From Nemertoderma westbladi (Eukaryota; Xenacoelomorpha; Nemertodermatida; Nemertodermatidae): a DNA stretch of 52,050 nucleotides. Both the position numbers and the translations under genes were made by a program. Within the stretch, counting starts at the first letter, position 1; every line of letters starts with the position of its first letter. Positions 31,702-42,487 of the stretch are shown piece after piece. The stretch lies in the NCBI GenBank assembly GCA_032718475.1, contig JAUCBJ010004247.1:1-52050 (forward strand). Direction: 5' to 3'. The notes under the pieces were generated by a model that had not been told where the DNA came from, made no database searches, and saw only the letters and a program-made list of their open reading frames with translations.

Positions 31702-31908
31702 ACGAAACGTGTTTCAAAAGAAAACGAAACTTTCTACACGACTCGGCAAGAACGAATGCTGGAGGCCAATGTGGCGAAGCGTAGTTTAATGGAGCCCCCC
31801 GCGGATAGCGGTGAAAGGGGTGCCGAATTCCAGATACGTGACTTCGAGCAACGATTGTCGAGTGACAGTGAATATCGAAAGGACATCTTGAGAAGGGTTG
31901 AATTACAG
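31702..31908 (+). CDS. Titin-like gene, exon 8 (conserved inter-Ig block)
   Basis: Acceptor cactattgcag|ACG, donor TTACAG|gttagt, phase 0 in and out, 69 codons. It is a charged, probably helical segment with TRQERMLEANVAKRSLMEPP and, near the end, EFQIRDFEQRLSSDSEYRKD. The second part resembles the titin block EFHISSFEERLIKEIEYR located between N-terminal Ig domains; this is the strongest pointer to titin in the window. The exon is separated from exon 7 by a 10.7-kb intron holding a glycosyltransferase gene. The phase-0 donor shows the message continues. Confidence 0.68.
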
Positions 31909-32255
31909 GTTAGTAAATAAAACCAGGATGCAATGTTGTAAAACGCAAGCTGCAAGGTGCTCCAGTAAAGACAAGTGTATATTTTTAAGTCTGCTAAAAA
32001 CGAAACTTCAATCTTTAACAGAAAATGTCAGTGTTACCTAAATTTATTTACAAAGTCGCCATTCTTACAGAGGAAATCCTTCCTGACGTTGCCGTGACAA
32101 ACTGTATAGAAACCCAATTTATGTCGCAGTGGACCAAAAAATAACGCGGTAACAAACACTTAGTAACATTTAGTAACAATGTAGTTGATTGAAATGTTGC
32201 TTGTTTGGTAATGTTAAAATGGTTGAATAACAGTATAAAATGTTTCCCACGTTAA

Positions 32256-32659
32256 GCAGACAGTGGCGCAGACACTGGTGCAGACCGTGGGGCACGCAGT
32301 GGTGCATACACTGATGCAGACACTGGTGCAGACAGTGGCGCAGACAGTGGTGCAGACAGTAGTCAGTAGTGCAGACAGTGGTGCAGACACTTGTGCAGAC
32401 ACTGGTGCAGACAGTGGTGCAGACAGTAGTGGTGCAGACAGTGGTGCAGACAGTGGTATAGACACTGGTGCAGACCGTGGTGAACGCAGTGGTGCAGACA
32501 CTGATGCAGACAGTGGCGCAGACAGTGGTGCAGACACTGGTGCAGACAGTAGTGCATATATTGGTGCAGACACTGGTGCAGTCAGTAGTGCATACAGTGG
32601 TGCAGACAGTTGTGCAGACAGTGGTGCCGACACTGGTGCAGACACTGGTGCAGACACCT
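32256..32659 (+). repeat. 12-bp minisatellite, left inverted arm
   Basis: About 33 units of GCAGACAGTGGT with CACTGG and AGTAGT variants. All frames over it are open because the period is a multiple of three; these are not genes. Confidence 0.92.
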
Positions 32660-33219
32660 GGTGGAAATACTGAAATACCAGAGTACCACAAAACACAATA
32701 CCGCCAGGCACTATTATATTATATTTTATCATAGACTTTATTATCTACAAATAATATGCGAGTAACTACTGAAAGGTTCTACATGAAGTAGGGAGGAAGT
32801 ATGTAGTACAAGTCGGTGTGTGTGGGGGGTGAATGTGCCATGATTACAAATAATTATAAGTACAAGAAATTAATTAATCGGTATTCCCGTTTTCATATAA
32901 ACAATAATGTCTATAAATTGTAAGCAGCAATGTCTCCAAGGAATGAGGTTTAAGCGACAGTGTTTGATTGTTTATACATGACCTACTTTATACCCAGAGT
33001 ATTTTTAATTTGTTTGCCTTTACTGGAGCCACTGCTTATTATAATAAAACGAGCTAATTAAGTTATTGTCTCATGCTGGGGATATACATTCACTAACTAC
33101 AGTAAGGTCTCAGGAATTCTTAGCCCGCGAGTATTCTTAGCCCGTGGGTATTCTTAGCCCGCAAAACAATAACGTTTATTGTTTTGGTTCCCCCAATGCT
33201 CCTCTGAAACCTGCTCCTT

Positions 33220-33536
33220 TACTGTCTGCACCAGTGTCTGTACCACTGTCTGCACCGCCGTCTGCACCAGGTTTCTGCACCACTGTCTGAACCAGGGTCT
33301 GCACCAGTGTCTGCACCAGTGTTTGTACCACTGTCTGCACCAGTTTCTGCACCACTGTCTGCACCACTGTCTGCACCACTGTCTGTACCAGTGTCTGCAC
33401 CACTGTCTGCACCACTGTCTGCACCAGGTGTCTGCACCAGGTGTCTGCACCACTGTCTGCATCACTGTCTGCACCAGGTTTCTGCACCACTGTCTGCACC
33501 AGGTGTTTGCACCACTGTCTGTACCAGTGTCTGCTT
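33220..33536 (-). repeat. 12-bp minisatellite, right inverted arm
   Basis: About 26 units of the same 12-bp repeat in opposite orientation to the left arm, with slightly different variants (CCAGGTGTCTGCA). Confidence 0.92.
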
Positions 33537-33605
33537 AACGTTTACACCCGAAAAATGCATATTATATTAACAGCATTTATTATAAACAAAGTCCTGAAAA
33601 AAAAC

Positions 33606-33611
33606 TTTATT
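33606..33611 (-). terminator. Candidate polyadenylation signal of Hop2
   Basis: AATAAA on the minus strand about 115 bp after the Hop2 stop codon, followed by a T-rich stretch. Confidence 0.45.
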
Positions 33612-33725
33612 GCAAAAATTAAAACTGCATTTAAGAAAATAATTACTGTACAATAACAATATAATACAATAGAGCTAATCGAATTGAAAATAAACTATTA
33701 AACACAAAACCTTCGACTAAACAAA

Positions 33726-34373
33726 CTACTTGGAGGCCGGTACAACAACACCGCTCTCTTCATCAGTAACGATACCAACTTCCTCAAAGAGCTCTTGCTT
33801 CTTCTTTGGGTAGCCTTCCAAGATGGTGTCCAGAATATCCTGAGCCATTCGTTTTCTCTTTCTCCACGCGCCGACGTACTTCCTATGGTCGGAGTACGTC
33901 TTTTCCTTAACTTCCTTCGTGATGAGCACACTGGACGACCTTAGTTTATCCAAACGTCCTTCGCAATCTCCAATGTTCTCCTCCACTTGACGTAGTTTAA
34001 CAACTGCTTCTTCAACAGTCAGTTGCGAATTTAATGTTGCAAGTTCGTGTTCACGTGACGTCACGTTTTCTTTAATGCTACGCAATTTTTCAGTAAGATT
34101 TTGAAGTTCCTTATCGTAATTTTCGATTTCCCCTTCCTTTAAGCTCGGGAATATACTCTGTGTTATGCAATAAACCTTCTGCTTTCCATAGACTTTCTCA
34201 ACCAGTTTGTTTTCCTTTGACATTTGCTCCAATATCTTCTGAACTTGGGTTTTACCGTATTTGGCGTGCAGGTTATTGAATACGTCGGTGGCACTGTAAG
34301 GCCTGTTCTGTTGCATCATGTATTTATAAATAACTTGGGACACCTCGGAATCCTTGAGTTTATTACTACTCAT
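33726..34373 (-). CDS. PSMC3IP: Homologous-pairing protein 2 (Hop2/PSMC3IP), single exon
   Basis: A meiotic nuclear protein that acts with Mnd1 to help Dmc1/Rad51 pair homologous DNA. The 215-residue product is the normal length (human about 217). An N-terminal winged helix (about 8-70) has QNRPYSATDVFNNL and VYGKQKVYC. A coiled coil spans about 80-150. The conserved C-terminal block follows: RKYVGAWRKRKRMAQDILD, ILEGYPKKK, and FFEEVGI-like LFEEVGIVTDEE. The ATG agrees with the family start. No intron is present, although vertebrate genes have several. This could be a retrocopy that kept its function or a lineage with intron loss. It lies between the foldback-like element and a poly-C tract. 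Confidence 0.93.
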   Translation of the reverse strand: MSSNKLKDSEVSQVIYKYMMQQNRPYSATDVFNNLHAKYGKTQVQKILEQMSKENKLVEKVYGKQKVYCITQSIFPSLKEGEIENYDKELQNLTEKLRSIKENVTSREHELATLNSQLTVEEAVVKLRQVEENIGDCEGRLDKLRSSSVLITKEVKEKTYSDHRKYVGAWRKRKRMAQDILDTILEGYPKKKQELFEEVGIVTDEESGVVVPASK

Positions 34374-34714
34374 TATGGAGAATTGATAAACACGATGAAA
34401 CAGAATAAAAAAGGATAAACGAAATATTAGACCTAGCCTTACTGAAAGTTATACGCAATTAGGTAACTGCGTAGTCTGTCTGTCTGTACCACGTACTGCT
34501 GTACTGTAGTCAGTATTGCTGTAGTGTGCATAATGTTCGCCCTGCCAGCCAGCCGGGCGCATGTCAGGTGATGGCAACAACCTCAAGACTTATAACAGTA
34601 TAAGCCTTACAAATATCCTACCGGTAGGCCTATACAACTATTACTACCATGCTACTGTACTATCCCAATCCACCCCTCCAGTACAGCAGTAGTACCATCT
34701 ACACGCCTCTCCCA

Positions 34715-34733
34715 CCCCCCCCCCCCCCCCCCC
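34715..34733 (+). repeat. Poly-C tract (19 C)
   Basis: Uninterrupted C run downstream of the 5' side of Hop2, in unannotated sequence. Confidence 0.9.
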
Positions 34734-35637
34734 GGGTTGGGCAAGAGTACCATAACGTTCATGAGTATCCCTCTACTCTTCCTTCCCTCTGCCCTCTCTC
34801 TTCTGCTTTTTCTCTTATGCTTACATGCTATTCAGGTTTCAAATTGGGGCGATTTGGATTTGCCCCGCGGATGTGTCCAGTGTGGGGTCTGATATCGTAC
34901 CGGTACTCTACTAGCTGACTAGACAGCTAGAGGAGGGTCGAATTTGATATTGAAGGACCACCTTCAGCCCTTGGCAGCTTGGCTTGGCTGCTTGGAAATA
35001 ATATGAACTTACATTGTTTGGTGTAATTATTGTTAGGTACCAGGTACAGTAGGCCTACTGTGCTAGTGCAGTAGTGTGCTATATTGTTTTTTACATACAG
35101 ACATAGGCTTAGGCCTAATCCATAATCTGCTAATGCAGTAATGTGTAAATAAAGCTATATACAGGTATACGGTATCTATCTATCTCTTGAAAAATCAGAA
35201 CCATCTTTCAAAGTGGGGCCAAGGCCATCTAAACAATAGGCCATGACAAGGACCTAGCCTACAAAATTATCGTAGGCTGATTATGGTAGCTAAACTGTAC
35301 CTATCACCAACACCCTAAGCTATATATACTGTTAGGTATATTTGGGTTTGGAATAATTCATTTGTTTTAACATTGAATCCCCTTATTTATTATAAAACCA
35401 TCGGAAATATCCGCAAATGCCGCTCCATTACTGTCTGAAACGCTTCCGACAGTCCGATGTATCTGTACCCGAGCTGCTGAGTTGCATCGAGTTTCTGTAA
35501 ATTTGCACCCCTAGCGGCAGACAGAGGAACTGTAGGAGTCTGTCTGTGTGTATAATTTCTAAATTTTTGATAGACTTTACATGTGTACAAAGTTTGGTAC
35601 CATTTCATCCATGATTGACCGACTTATTAGCGATCAA

Positions 35638-35753
35638 ACATGTGTTGTGGCGGTGCAATTTTGTCGACAAGCCGGCACAGCATTCTTAAAAATGCAGCTG
35701 CAATGCAGCATGCCGATCCTAGTAGTAGTAGTAGTAGCCACAAACATAGCCAG
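35638..35753 (+). mobile_element. LINE 3'-end copy with (GTA)n tail
   Basis: GTTGTGGCGGTGCAATTTTG, GACAAGCCGGCACAGCATTC and GCAGCATGCCGATCC are the complement of 5213-5310. The copy ends in CCTAGTAGTAGTAGTAGTAG, showing that this LINE family ends in a short GTA-type tail. Confidence 0.72.
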
Positions 35754-36777
35754 AGAGAGGTAGCCACAAACAAACAAAAGCTGCAGGAACTCGAGCGATA
35801 ATTAATTAATTATTAAATTCTGTTTCAATTAAATTCTTTACGAAAATCTAGTTATCTTCTTTTAAATATGGAACCTGCATTCGTGGAAAATATAATATTT
35901 GATAATTCAGCAGTCAGCCTACGATAATTTTGCAGGCATGTCCTTGTCATGGCCTGTTATTTAGACGGCCTTGGTGGGGGTGTTTGAAATAAACTACCAG
36001 CCACCAGCAGAACGGTACTGAAGATACTGAAATACATTACAACATTACAATTACAATAATTAGCCATCAGTGCGGTGCCCACTCACTGTACAGTAGGCCT
36101 ACCAAATTAACGGTATACCAAGATGGCGGGGCGGCTATCTGTCTGTCTGTCTGTACATGTTTTGTTTATCCTACCATGTATGTATGTGTGTAAACTGCCA
36201 CTGCACACTGCCCCACTCTGCCACTGTCACTGACCCTCTAACTTGAAATCGCAGTGCTTATGCCTCCATTAACACTTTCACTGCGCTGTGGTACACACAC
36301 ACCAGTGTGCACCATGGAAAAATACTTCAGTGCTGTGAAATGGTTGGTTAATTGATAACTTTTCTTCGTTATTATACAGTAGGTAGTTATTGGTGGTCGT
36401 TTTTCTTCGTTTCATGACGTTTACTACTGTATATTGATGGCACTGTACCTCTGGATAAATAAGTCATAAGAAATAAGTCTAGTCATAAGCTTTAGAGAAT
36501 GGAAAAGATTGTAGGACACCTCCTCAAGAGGAGATGAGGCTATTCTTACCCAAGAACATTTTATTTAAATATACATTGTACAGTATAATTAGGATTATAC
36601 TGTACATCTCAATTAGTGCCAGTTATCTTTTATGTTATTCATTAAAGTAAAATGCATTTTGTGTCCATAGTATCACAACTAACACCAATTTTAAAGAAAT
36701 TATTATAATCTGCGATTTTTAATTAACATCTTAATTACGTAAGTAAACTGCTATTATTAACTTTAAAAAGCGAAGCA

Positions 36778-38105
36778 AACAATATGAATATTAATTTTAA
36801 ATTTAACTTTTTTGTTTATTTCGTTAGTTATACAGTACCATCCCTTCAGAACAGTAATTAAATTAATTAGTAGATCAAATAATATATCAAATTACAAGTG
36901 CAATAATTATGATTATGGAAACTTCTCATAAATAATTTTAGTGATTACGATTTAAACTTGATTTTGAGAAATTTTTTCTGTAAATAAACGGCTTCATATC
37001 AACTTCCTCTGATCGTTGATGCTTTCTTCTCCATTGACACATCAATAGGTATTTTATTCCAGACCGAAAACCAGAAGAGAAATAAATATATATTATAGGA
37101 TTTACTCCGCTGGATAAAAGCTTCAAATAATGAAAGATAATGGAAATCCATTTATATGTTTGGGAATCTGTTTGATCAAACCAATGAAATAACTTGACGT
37201 AATTGCGGATATGGTAGGGGAGCCAGCAGAGCACGAAACAAACCAAAATTACAATCAACATTACAATTATGCGCATCCGCTCTCTTGTGTGGATCGTTTG
37301 TTTATTATGTTGTTTAATAGAGGGGGATTCTGTAATGGATTCCTTTCTCAGGTTTCTAATGGAACGTATCAGAGTGATGTTTATTTTGGTGTAGAGAATA
37401 GACATAACAAAAATAGGAATAAAAAACAGAAATACACTTTCGAATATATCAAGTGCTTTCTCCTTATTTGAGTCTATAGTACATGATGTAAGATTTGTAG
37501 CATAATATTGAATATCTACATGGGATAACACAATGTAGGTGATATTGATTGACAATGAAATAATCCATACAGTCACGGCTACTCCAGCAATTATACGCGG
37601 CCACAATTGTAGCATTCTGATTAAAAATGGTTTTACAATAACTATATATCGTTCAACACAGATGGCAAGCATGAATAACACAGATGCTGTGGAACTTGTT
37701 GCTGAAGTATACCTCATAAATATGCACATGGAATCCCCAAGCACCCACTCCGGGTAACGATTTAGAAACCACACTATGGTACGAACCCCAACAGGAATCC
37801 CAACTAACAGATCGGAAACACTCAAATTCGCCATGAATATGTTGGTTGGGTTTTGCATTTCTTTATTAGTGGCAATAACTAATAACAACAATAAGTTCCC
37901 AATGATTATCAGAGCAAATATTAATGAGCCAAAAATGACGATAAATATCTGAGTATTATCATAGTCCATCTTCGCTATCTTCTCTATGTTGCAATGTTGT
38001 AAAAATTATACTTTGGGTTAGTCGAGATTATTTAAATTATAACATTACAAATCAGTTATACGTGGAGTATAGGCCTAATATATAATATTATTAAGAGTAT
38101 AATAA
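36778..38105. repeat. Duplicated segment, copy A
   Basis: The GPCR with its 5' flank (37970-38105) and part of its 3' flank (AATATGAATATTAATTTTAA, 36781) recurs at 50060-52050 in the same orientation, about 14 kb away. The copies continue past the window on the right. Confidence 0.85.
36938..37969 (-). CDS. Rhodopsin-type (class A) G protein-coupled receptor, single exon
   Basis: 343 residues with seven hydrophobic segments and the class A hallmarks: GN in TM1 (Asn25), LSVSD in TM2 (Asp53), the conserved Cys82 at the top of TM3 and Cys163 in loop 2, ERY at 106-108, CWLP at 248-251 in TM6, NPIIY at 290-294 in TM7. The N terminus is very short (about seven residues). The style is that of peptide- or amine-type receptors; the ligand cannot be told. 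A second, broken copy lies at 50954-51933. The two differ little except in a block around residues 59-92 (end of TM2, loop 1, start of TM3). The flanks, including the first 115 bp upstream of the ATG, are shared too. Confidence 0.9.
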   Translation of the reverse strand: MDYDNTQIFIVIFGSLIFALIIIGNLLLLLVIATNKEMQNPTNIFMANLSVSDLLVGIPVGVRTIVWFLNRYPEWVLGDSMCIFMRYTSATSSTASVLFMLAICVERYIVIVKPFLIRMLQLWPRIIAGVAVTVWIISLSINITYIVLSHVDIQYYATNLTSCTIDSNKEKALDIFESVFLFFIPIFVMSILYTKINITLIRSIRNLRKESITESPSIKQHNKQTIHTRERMRIIVMLIVILVCFVLCWLPYHIRNYVKLFHWFDQTDSQTYKWISIIFHYLKLLSSGVNPIIYIYFSSGFRSGIKYLLMCQWRRKHQRSEEVDMKPFIYRKNFSKSSLNRNH

Positions 38106-38723
38106 TATATAATCTAGAGCCCTGGGATTTAATTTCCGGGGATCTAAATATCCCTTTTCACACCTAGGAGGGATCTAAAGACCCCTGCGATCTACAGTAG
38201 GTGGTATCTAATCGGAGTCAAATATTTAGCACTAGCGCTATATGTAAATAACACCGAGATACAGTAGAATGGTGTTCATGAAGACTGATAAGTCCAAGGT
38301 ACCAGCTAAAACCCTGTCTAAGTGTACATAATCCATAGGCCTGTAATGGTCACCGGTACTAATAATACTTTCAGTTTATCGTTGTACAGGTAGGAAGGAG
38401 CTTTAGTTGATAGCTGTCAGCTGAACGGGTGCCGTACTTATGTAGGCCTACACGAATCTGTTTCAGTATTAAACTAGCACCACACTTAGCAATGATTCAG
38501 ACGAGTGATAAATGTTCGGTACTAAGGTGGATATTTAGTACTGGTACTATCTTATCGATTGTTTCATTCTTCATCAATACCGTTTTTTTTATATTCTGTT
38601 GATACAGTAATTCTTGGTTATTATTGCCTTTGGGTGTATTGCTATAAGTCTACCAAAGAAAGGAAACCTAACACCATTTATCACATCGTGGAATCAGTAT
38701 AATTTTGATTTCAGTTTAATTCG

Positions 38724-38999
38724 GCCCATGTGAAGAATACCAGACTTTCTGCCGTTATATTTCACTTTGCAGTTACCCCCATGTGATGAATACCAGGTTT
38801 TCACCAAAAATACAGGTTACAGAAGGGCTGAATCTAACCAAACCAATAAACTTATTAGTATATGTACAGGTTATAAGACAGAAATAAGCGCTATAAAACA
38901 CTTAATAAAGATAAATTAAAAAAAATAAAAAATCTTCATATATAAAATTCCAATAAAAAGTCGACCGAAAAGTGAAATCCTGGTATTCTTCACATGGGC
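38724..38999. mobile_element. 276-bp MITE with ~20-bp inverted ends
   Basis: It starts GCCCATGTGAAGAATACCAG and ends with the inverse complement CTGGTATTCTTCACATGGGC (one base allowed). An internal echo, CCCATGTGATGAATACCAGG, lies at about 38779. The interior is non-coding. No clear target duplication. Confidence 0.78.
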
Positions 39000-39789
39000 G
39001 TCTAACTCACATGGCATCTATCTGGCAAGTCAAAAATAATAAATAGACAACCTAAAAAACTGAAACATAATGTATAATCTTTGTTATTTAAGGGGAAACA
39101 GTTACACAGCAAGAATACATATTTATAACTTATTCGCAACATATCTTTTAACTGATTAAATAATTTATTATTCATAAAATTATTCCAAAGTCCAATATAA
39201 CGTGCCTATATGCATTGTAAATGCAAATAAATTAATATTAAGTATTATATTTACAATGCCGTATTCTTAGTTATTACTGGCCGCAGGTAGATTGTAGGGA
39301 GTAATCGAGCTTAGCATACAGCTACCAGCTAGAATTTACGTGTGGCCTTCGAGAAGCTAAGATAAAAGCAATTAATTAGTTAATTAATTAATTGCGGTAA
39401 AATCAGCATTTTCTAGCCTGTCTTTTAACGGAAATTAATTATTTTATAGTATAAGCAGGCCTCGCATTTACACCTTTTTTACCTTTTTTTTGGTGAAGAT
39501 GGAAGAAGTGGAAATAACAGCCTCAGCCTAAATTAATTAATGCAATCAATAACTGAATAATGATGCAAAACATTATGTGCTAATGATAGGTTATTCAAAT
39601 ATGTAGCCTATAAATATTGTATATGTATTCAGCCTATAAATATACCCAAACCATCGCCTGCAGTAGGCCTACACAATGTATGAATCGAAACATTTCCGAA
39701 CAGCTAAAAATGTTTATTTAAACTACCGTTTTTACTCAAGAGCCCGGGCGTTTTATGTTTATAAATTGCCAATCGGGGAGGCGTTTATT

Positions 39790-39955
39790 CGAGGGGCGTT
39801 TAAATATTAATTTTGTGGTTCGGGGAGCCGTTTATTCGTTTAAATATTTAATTTTGTGGTTCGGGGAGCCGTTTATTCGTTTAAATATTTAATTTTGTGG
39901 TTCGGGGAGCCGTTTATTCGTTTAAATATTTAATTTTGTGGTTCGGGGGGAGGCG
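39790..39955 (+). repeat. ~43-bp tandem repeat (about 4 units)
   Basis: Repeats TTTAAATATTTAATTTTGTG then GTTCGGGGAGCCGTTTATTCG. Confidence 0.88.
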
Positions 39956-40868
39956 TTTATGTTTATGTTCTTGATTTTCAGAATTCTGAATGTAAATAAT
40001 GATAAATATCAGATAATGAATCCACATTCAGTATTTGGCATTGACTTGTACCGGTAACCATTATTCTTTCACTTTCGTAGTGATTAACCAACATGGTAAT
40101 CGCGACCTATTCAACCTACAGTTGTATACATGTATCGGTATTGACGTACCGTAGTACTAGTAGCTTACACCTCTACATCTCAGATAGGGGGAGAAACTGG
40201 ACGCAATAAAAAGTCATCCCTCCAAGTAATTACAGTAATTTAATTTTAGTGGGCTTATTAAATTTTATGAAAATGATGTACCTTTTTTACTTTTTTTTAA
40301 TTGCATCAAATACCTGTCCACCTTTTTTTATTGCTAAAAATCCCGATGCGAGGGCTGTATAAGATTTAAATAATTATACTTAAAAATTATACAGCTGTAA
40401 TCCCCAAACCCCATTCCATTATAGTTTTTAATTAGTTCAAGTGATTTTCTTTAATAAATGTGTCTTTAATTAGGATCTAAACGTAATTAAAACGGCATAA
40501 AACATAAAAAAGTTATGCACATTAAATACTGCTCATTTTTTTTTATTTATTTTTTTTTTAATTACATTACAACTTCGATTATATTAATTTTTTTAAATAA
40601 ATAGGCATATTAATATTAGAGACGATAAAATAATAGAGTACGATTAATTAATTTAAAGTAAATTAACAGTCAAATAATTATTAGGACCGTATAAAATAAT
40701 GTAAAGTAATTCAACTACTGTAATACTGTATACCGCAATGAAGTAAATGCAGCAACAATGATGGATCCAGTAACGAGTTTAAAGTAAACAGGTAGAATGT
40801 GGGAACGTGCAATACAATAACATATCAAGATAAATAACAAAAAATAAGTTACGTAAAGAAGGGGGGCT

Positions 40869-42454
40869 TTAATGGTGAAGATTATGATGGGGGCCCAGAT
40901 CTGGAATAAGCCGCGGGTCATCAATAGAAGATGGTGGCATAGCTTGAAGAGATCTATGTCCTCTCAGACATATGCCTGCTGATCTCACCAGACTAAATGA
41001 GACCCTGCAACGCAGCCAGTGCGATACAGCCGCATAAAAGTGGTCTATTCTCCGAAAGGAGACCTGCCAGATGTGCCATGAAACGGCTGCACTCCGGCCC
41101 TGCTGCACCACCAGTCGAAAACACTAAAGGTGTAAAGGAGTGCGGCACGCTCGACATTTATAATTCTATCATTGTAGGACCGGCGCTTCTCCCCTTCATG
41201 GATCTTAAGAATAGAGTCTATAGGAGAGGAGAGATATGATGTTGCATTCGGGTAAAATACACGAACATCGAAAAAAGATTTGGAGAAGCGTCCCCAAAAC
41301 CCCCTTGCCGAAATATCCAGACGAGCTTCACTGGATGTGTTAGCTGAACCTGGGAATAGGACCTCACCCGTTATGGGTTGCAGTATTGGATCCAATGCTA
41401 CATCCGTACACACCTCATGCAAGAGAGAGACCAGCAGATCGCGAACTTCATTGTGGCGTAATGCGATAAAGCCGCCTTTCTTGCAAGATAGAGCATGGTC
41501 GGGTGTAAAAGAGGCAGAACAGACACAGGAGGATGGCATGCCAAATATAGGGAGGTTGTATCTTAGAGCGATTGCATCTCGAAAATCGGATTTGTTTAGG
41601 GCAAAACCTTCACACTCTAATGGAAGAGCTATCAACCACGATGAAGTGCCCGGGCGCGATGCATGGTCAAGAGTACGTGCCATTAGTGGATCACAAGAGT
41701 CCTTGATGATGGCTGCTTTGGTGTTCCAAAGCTGTATAGTTCTGGTTCGAACTACCGAAGTTATGGCTTTCTGAGCTTCTGAAGATGAGTGTTCAAGGAA
41801 CATACTCTGTTTCTGTATACATGTTTTGTGCTGTTTAGTTACAGCACAAGAGTTGTCAAATTGAAGAGCCGCAGAAGAAGTAGGATTTGTAATCCCGAGA
41901 CCACCATAGCGCACTGGCAGATCTAGTATGTCCCTAAGGTCTGAATCGCAAATGGAACCCAGTATAGATGGGACCAGTTTCTTGTAGATTGAATCTTCAA
42001 GTGGACCAAAGAGACCCTCATCACCTTTGTAGCAGCGTTGGAAGAATGTCCATCTAGAACTTAGGCCATGCGTAAACGCGGCATAGGCAGCATGTGGCTC
42101 GGTTTTAGCTATTTCTTCCAGCTTCTCAATCTGATCACACCAACCTGCAATCTTAGTCTTAGCAAACATTGAAGAGAAAACTTGTGTTCCTATGACACTT
42201 CCTAGAATGCGCTGGCCCTGGTCTGTAATTTGCACCCTCACTTCCTTAAATATCTCTTCTGCTGCTTCCATTAAACCCGGTTTTACTATAAGCCAAGACT
42301 TTTGTGCTTTAGGGTGATACACATAAGCAGGTCCATGTAGAGAGATGTAGTCCCACCACGCCCGAAGCTCCAACAACTTACCAATACCATTTGCATCATC
42401 TGCATACCAAACTGATTTTGCCTTGGTTGGATGGTAATATATCAGTGGGGTCAC
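40869..42454 (-). pseudogene. 5'-truncated retrotransposon copy (RT plus nuclease-like C terminus)
   Basis: The minus-strand ORF (42454-41045, 469 codons) begins just before motif C (VWYADDANGIG). It continues through LGSVIGTQVF, PHAAYAAFTHGLSSRWTFF, YGGLGITNP and the knuckle CVCSASFTPDHALSC with KKGG and RHNEVRD, then RLDISARG and FFDVRVF. The last motif reads DVR where the large element has DIK, so a catalytic Lys is replaced. A frameshift near 41080-41110 moves the tail into another frame (SHWLRCRVSF, ICLRGH), which matches the C terminus of the 15.2-20.0 kb element. Motifs A and B are missing. Same superfamily, clearly a different lineage. Confidence 0.82.
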
Positions 42455-42487
42455 TGAAATACTCCGTTTAGAAATTTTCCAAGTTGA

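Larger units (their letters stand above)
1069..31908 (+). other. Titin-like muscle Ig protein gene, 5' part (8 coding exons, gene model)
   Basis: Eight plus-strand exons join with consistent phases (1, 0, 2, 2, 2, 2, 0, 0 at successive donors) into one 476-codon frame without stops. Order in the protein: acidic N terminus (about 1-22), I-set Ig domain (about 25-120), acidic linker with two related repeats (about 125-270), second Ig domain (about 275-375), short linker, then a charged segment containing EFQIRDFEQRL. Vertebrate titin has a similar order near its N terminus: Ig domains, Z-repeats, Ig domains, then a conserved EFHISSFEERL block. This suggests an anchoring role at the Z-disc. The match is from memory of the family, not a search. 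The last exon ends in a good donor (gttagt), so the gene continues; no later exon was recognised up to 52050. The alternatives are another Ig-rich muscle protein of the palladin, twitchin or kettin type. Introns 4 and 7 contain complete unrelated genes. Confidence 0.62.
32249..33541. mobile_element. Foldback-like element with inverted 12-bp arrays
   Basis: The left array (32256-32659) repeats GCAGACAGTGGT / GCAGACACTGGT. The right array (33220-33536) repeats the complement (CACTGTCTGCACCA). The outer edges match beyond the repeats: ACGTTAAGCAGACA on the left and TGTCTGCTTAACGT on the right. The 560-bp spacer has no ORF worth noting; it holds three copies of TATTCTTAGCCCG (33115-33166). Drosophila FB and sea-urchin TU elements have this layout of tandem-repeat inverted ends. 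No target duplication was found. Confidence 0.6.
34434..36937. other. Intergenic or intronic stretch with one LINE tail
   Basis: No coding region was recognised except the LINE 3' tail at 35638-35735. It carries several TAGGCCTA copies (34625, 35050, 36093) and TACCGGTA-type palindromes. Confidence 0.45.
38106..40868. other. Stretch without genes; repeats only
   Basis: Contains a MITE (38724-38999), a ~43-bp tandem repeat (39790-39955) and two parts (39338-39470 and 40367-40500) that recur at 42488-42745. No ORF of interest. Confidence 0.5.

Noticed and set aside
32170-33656. Cys-rich and Ala/Asp-rich open frames on both strands
   Set aside because: All come from the 12-bp arrays of the foldback-like element.
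37211-37757. Plus-strand open frames (86 and 72 codons) and their twins at 51167-51724
   Set aside because: They are antisense to the GPCR copies; conservation follows from the duplication, not from coding.
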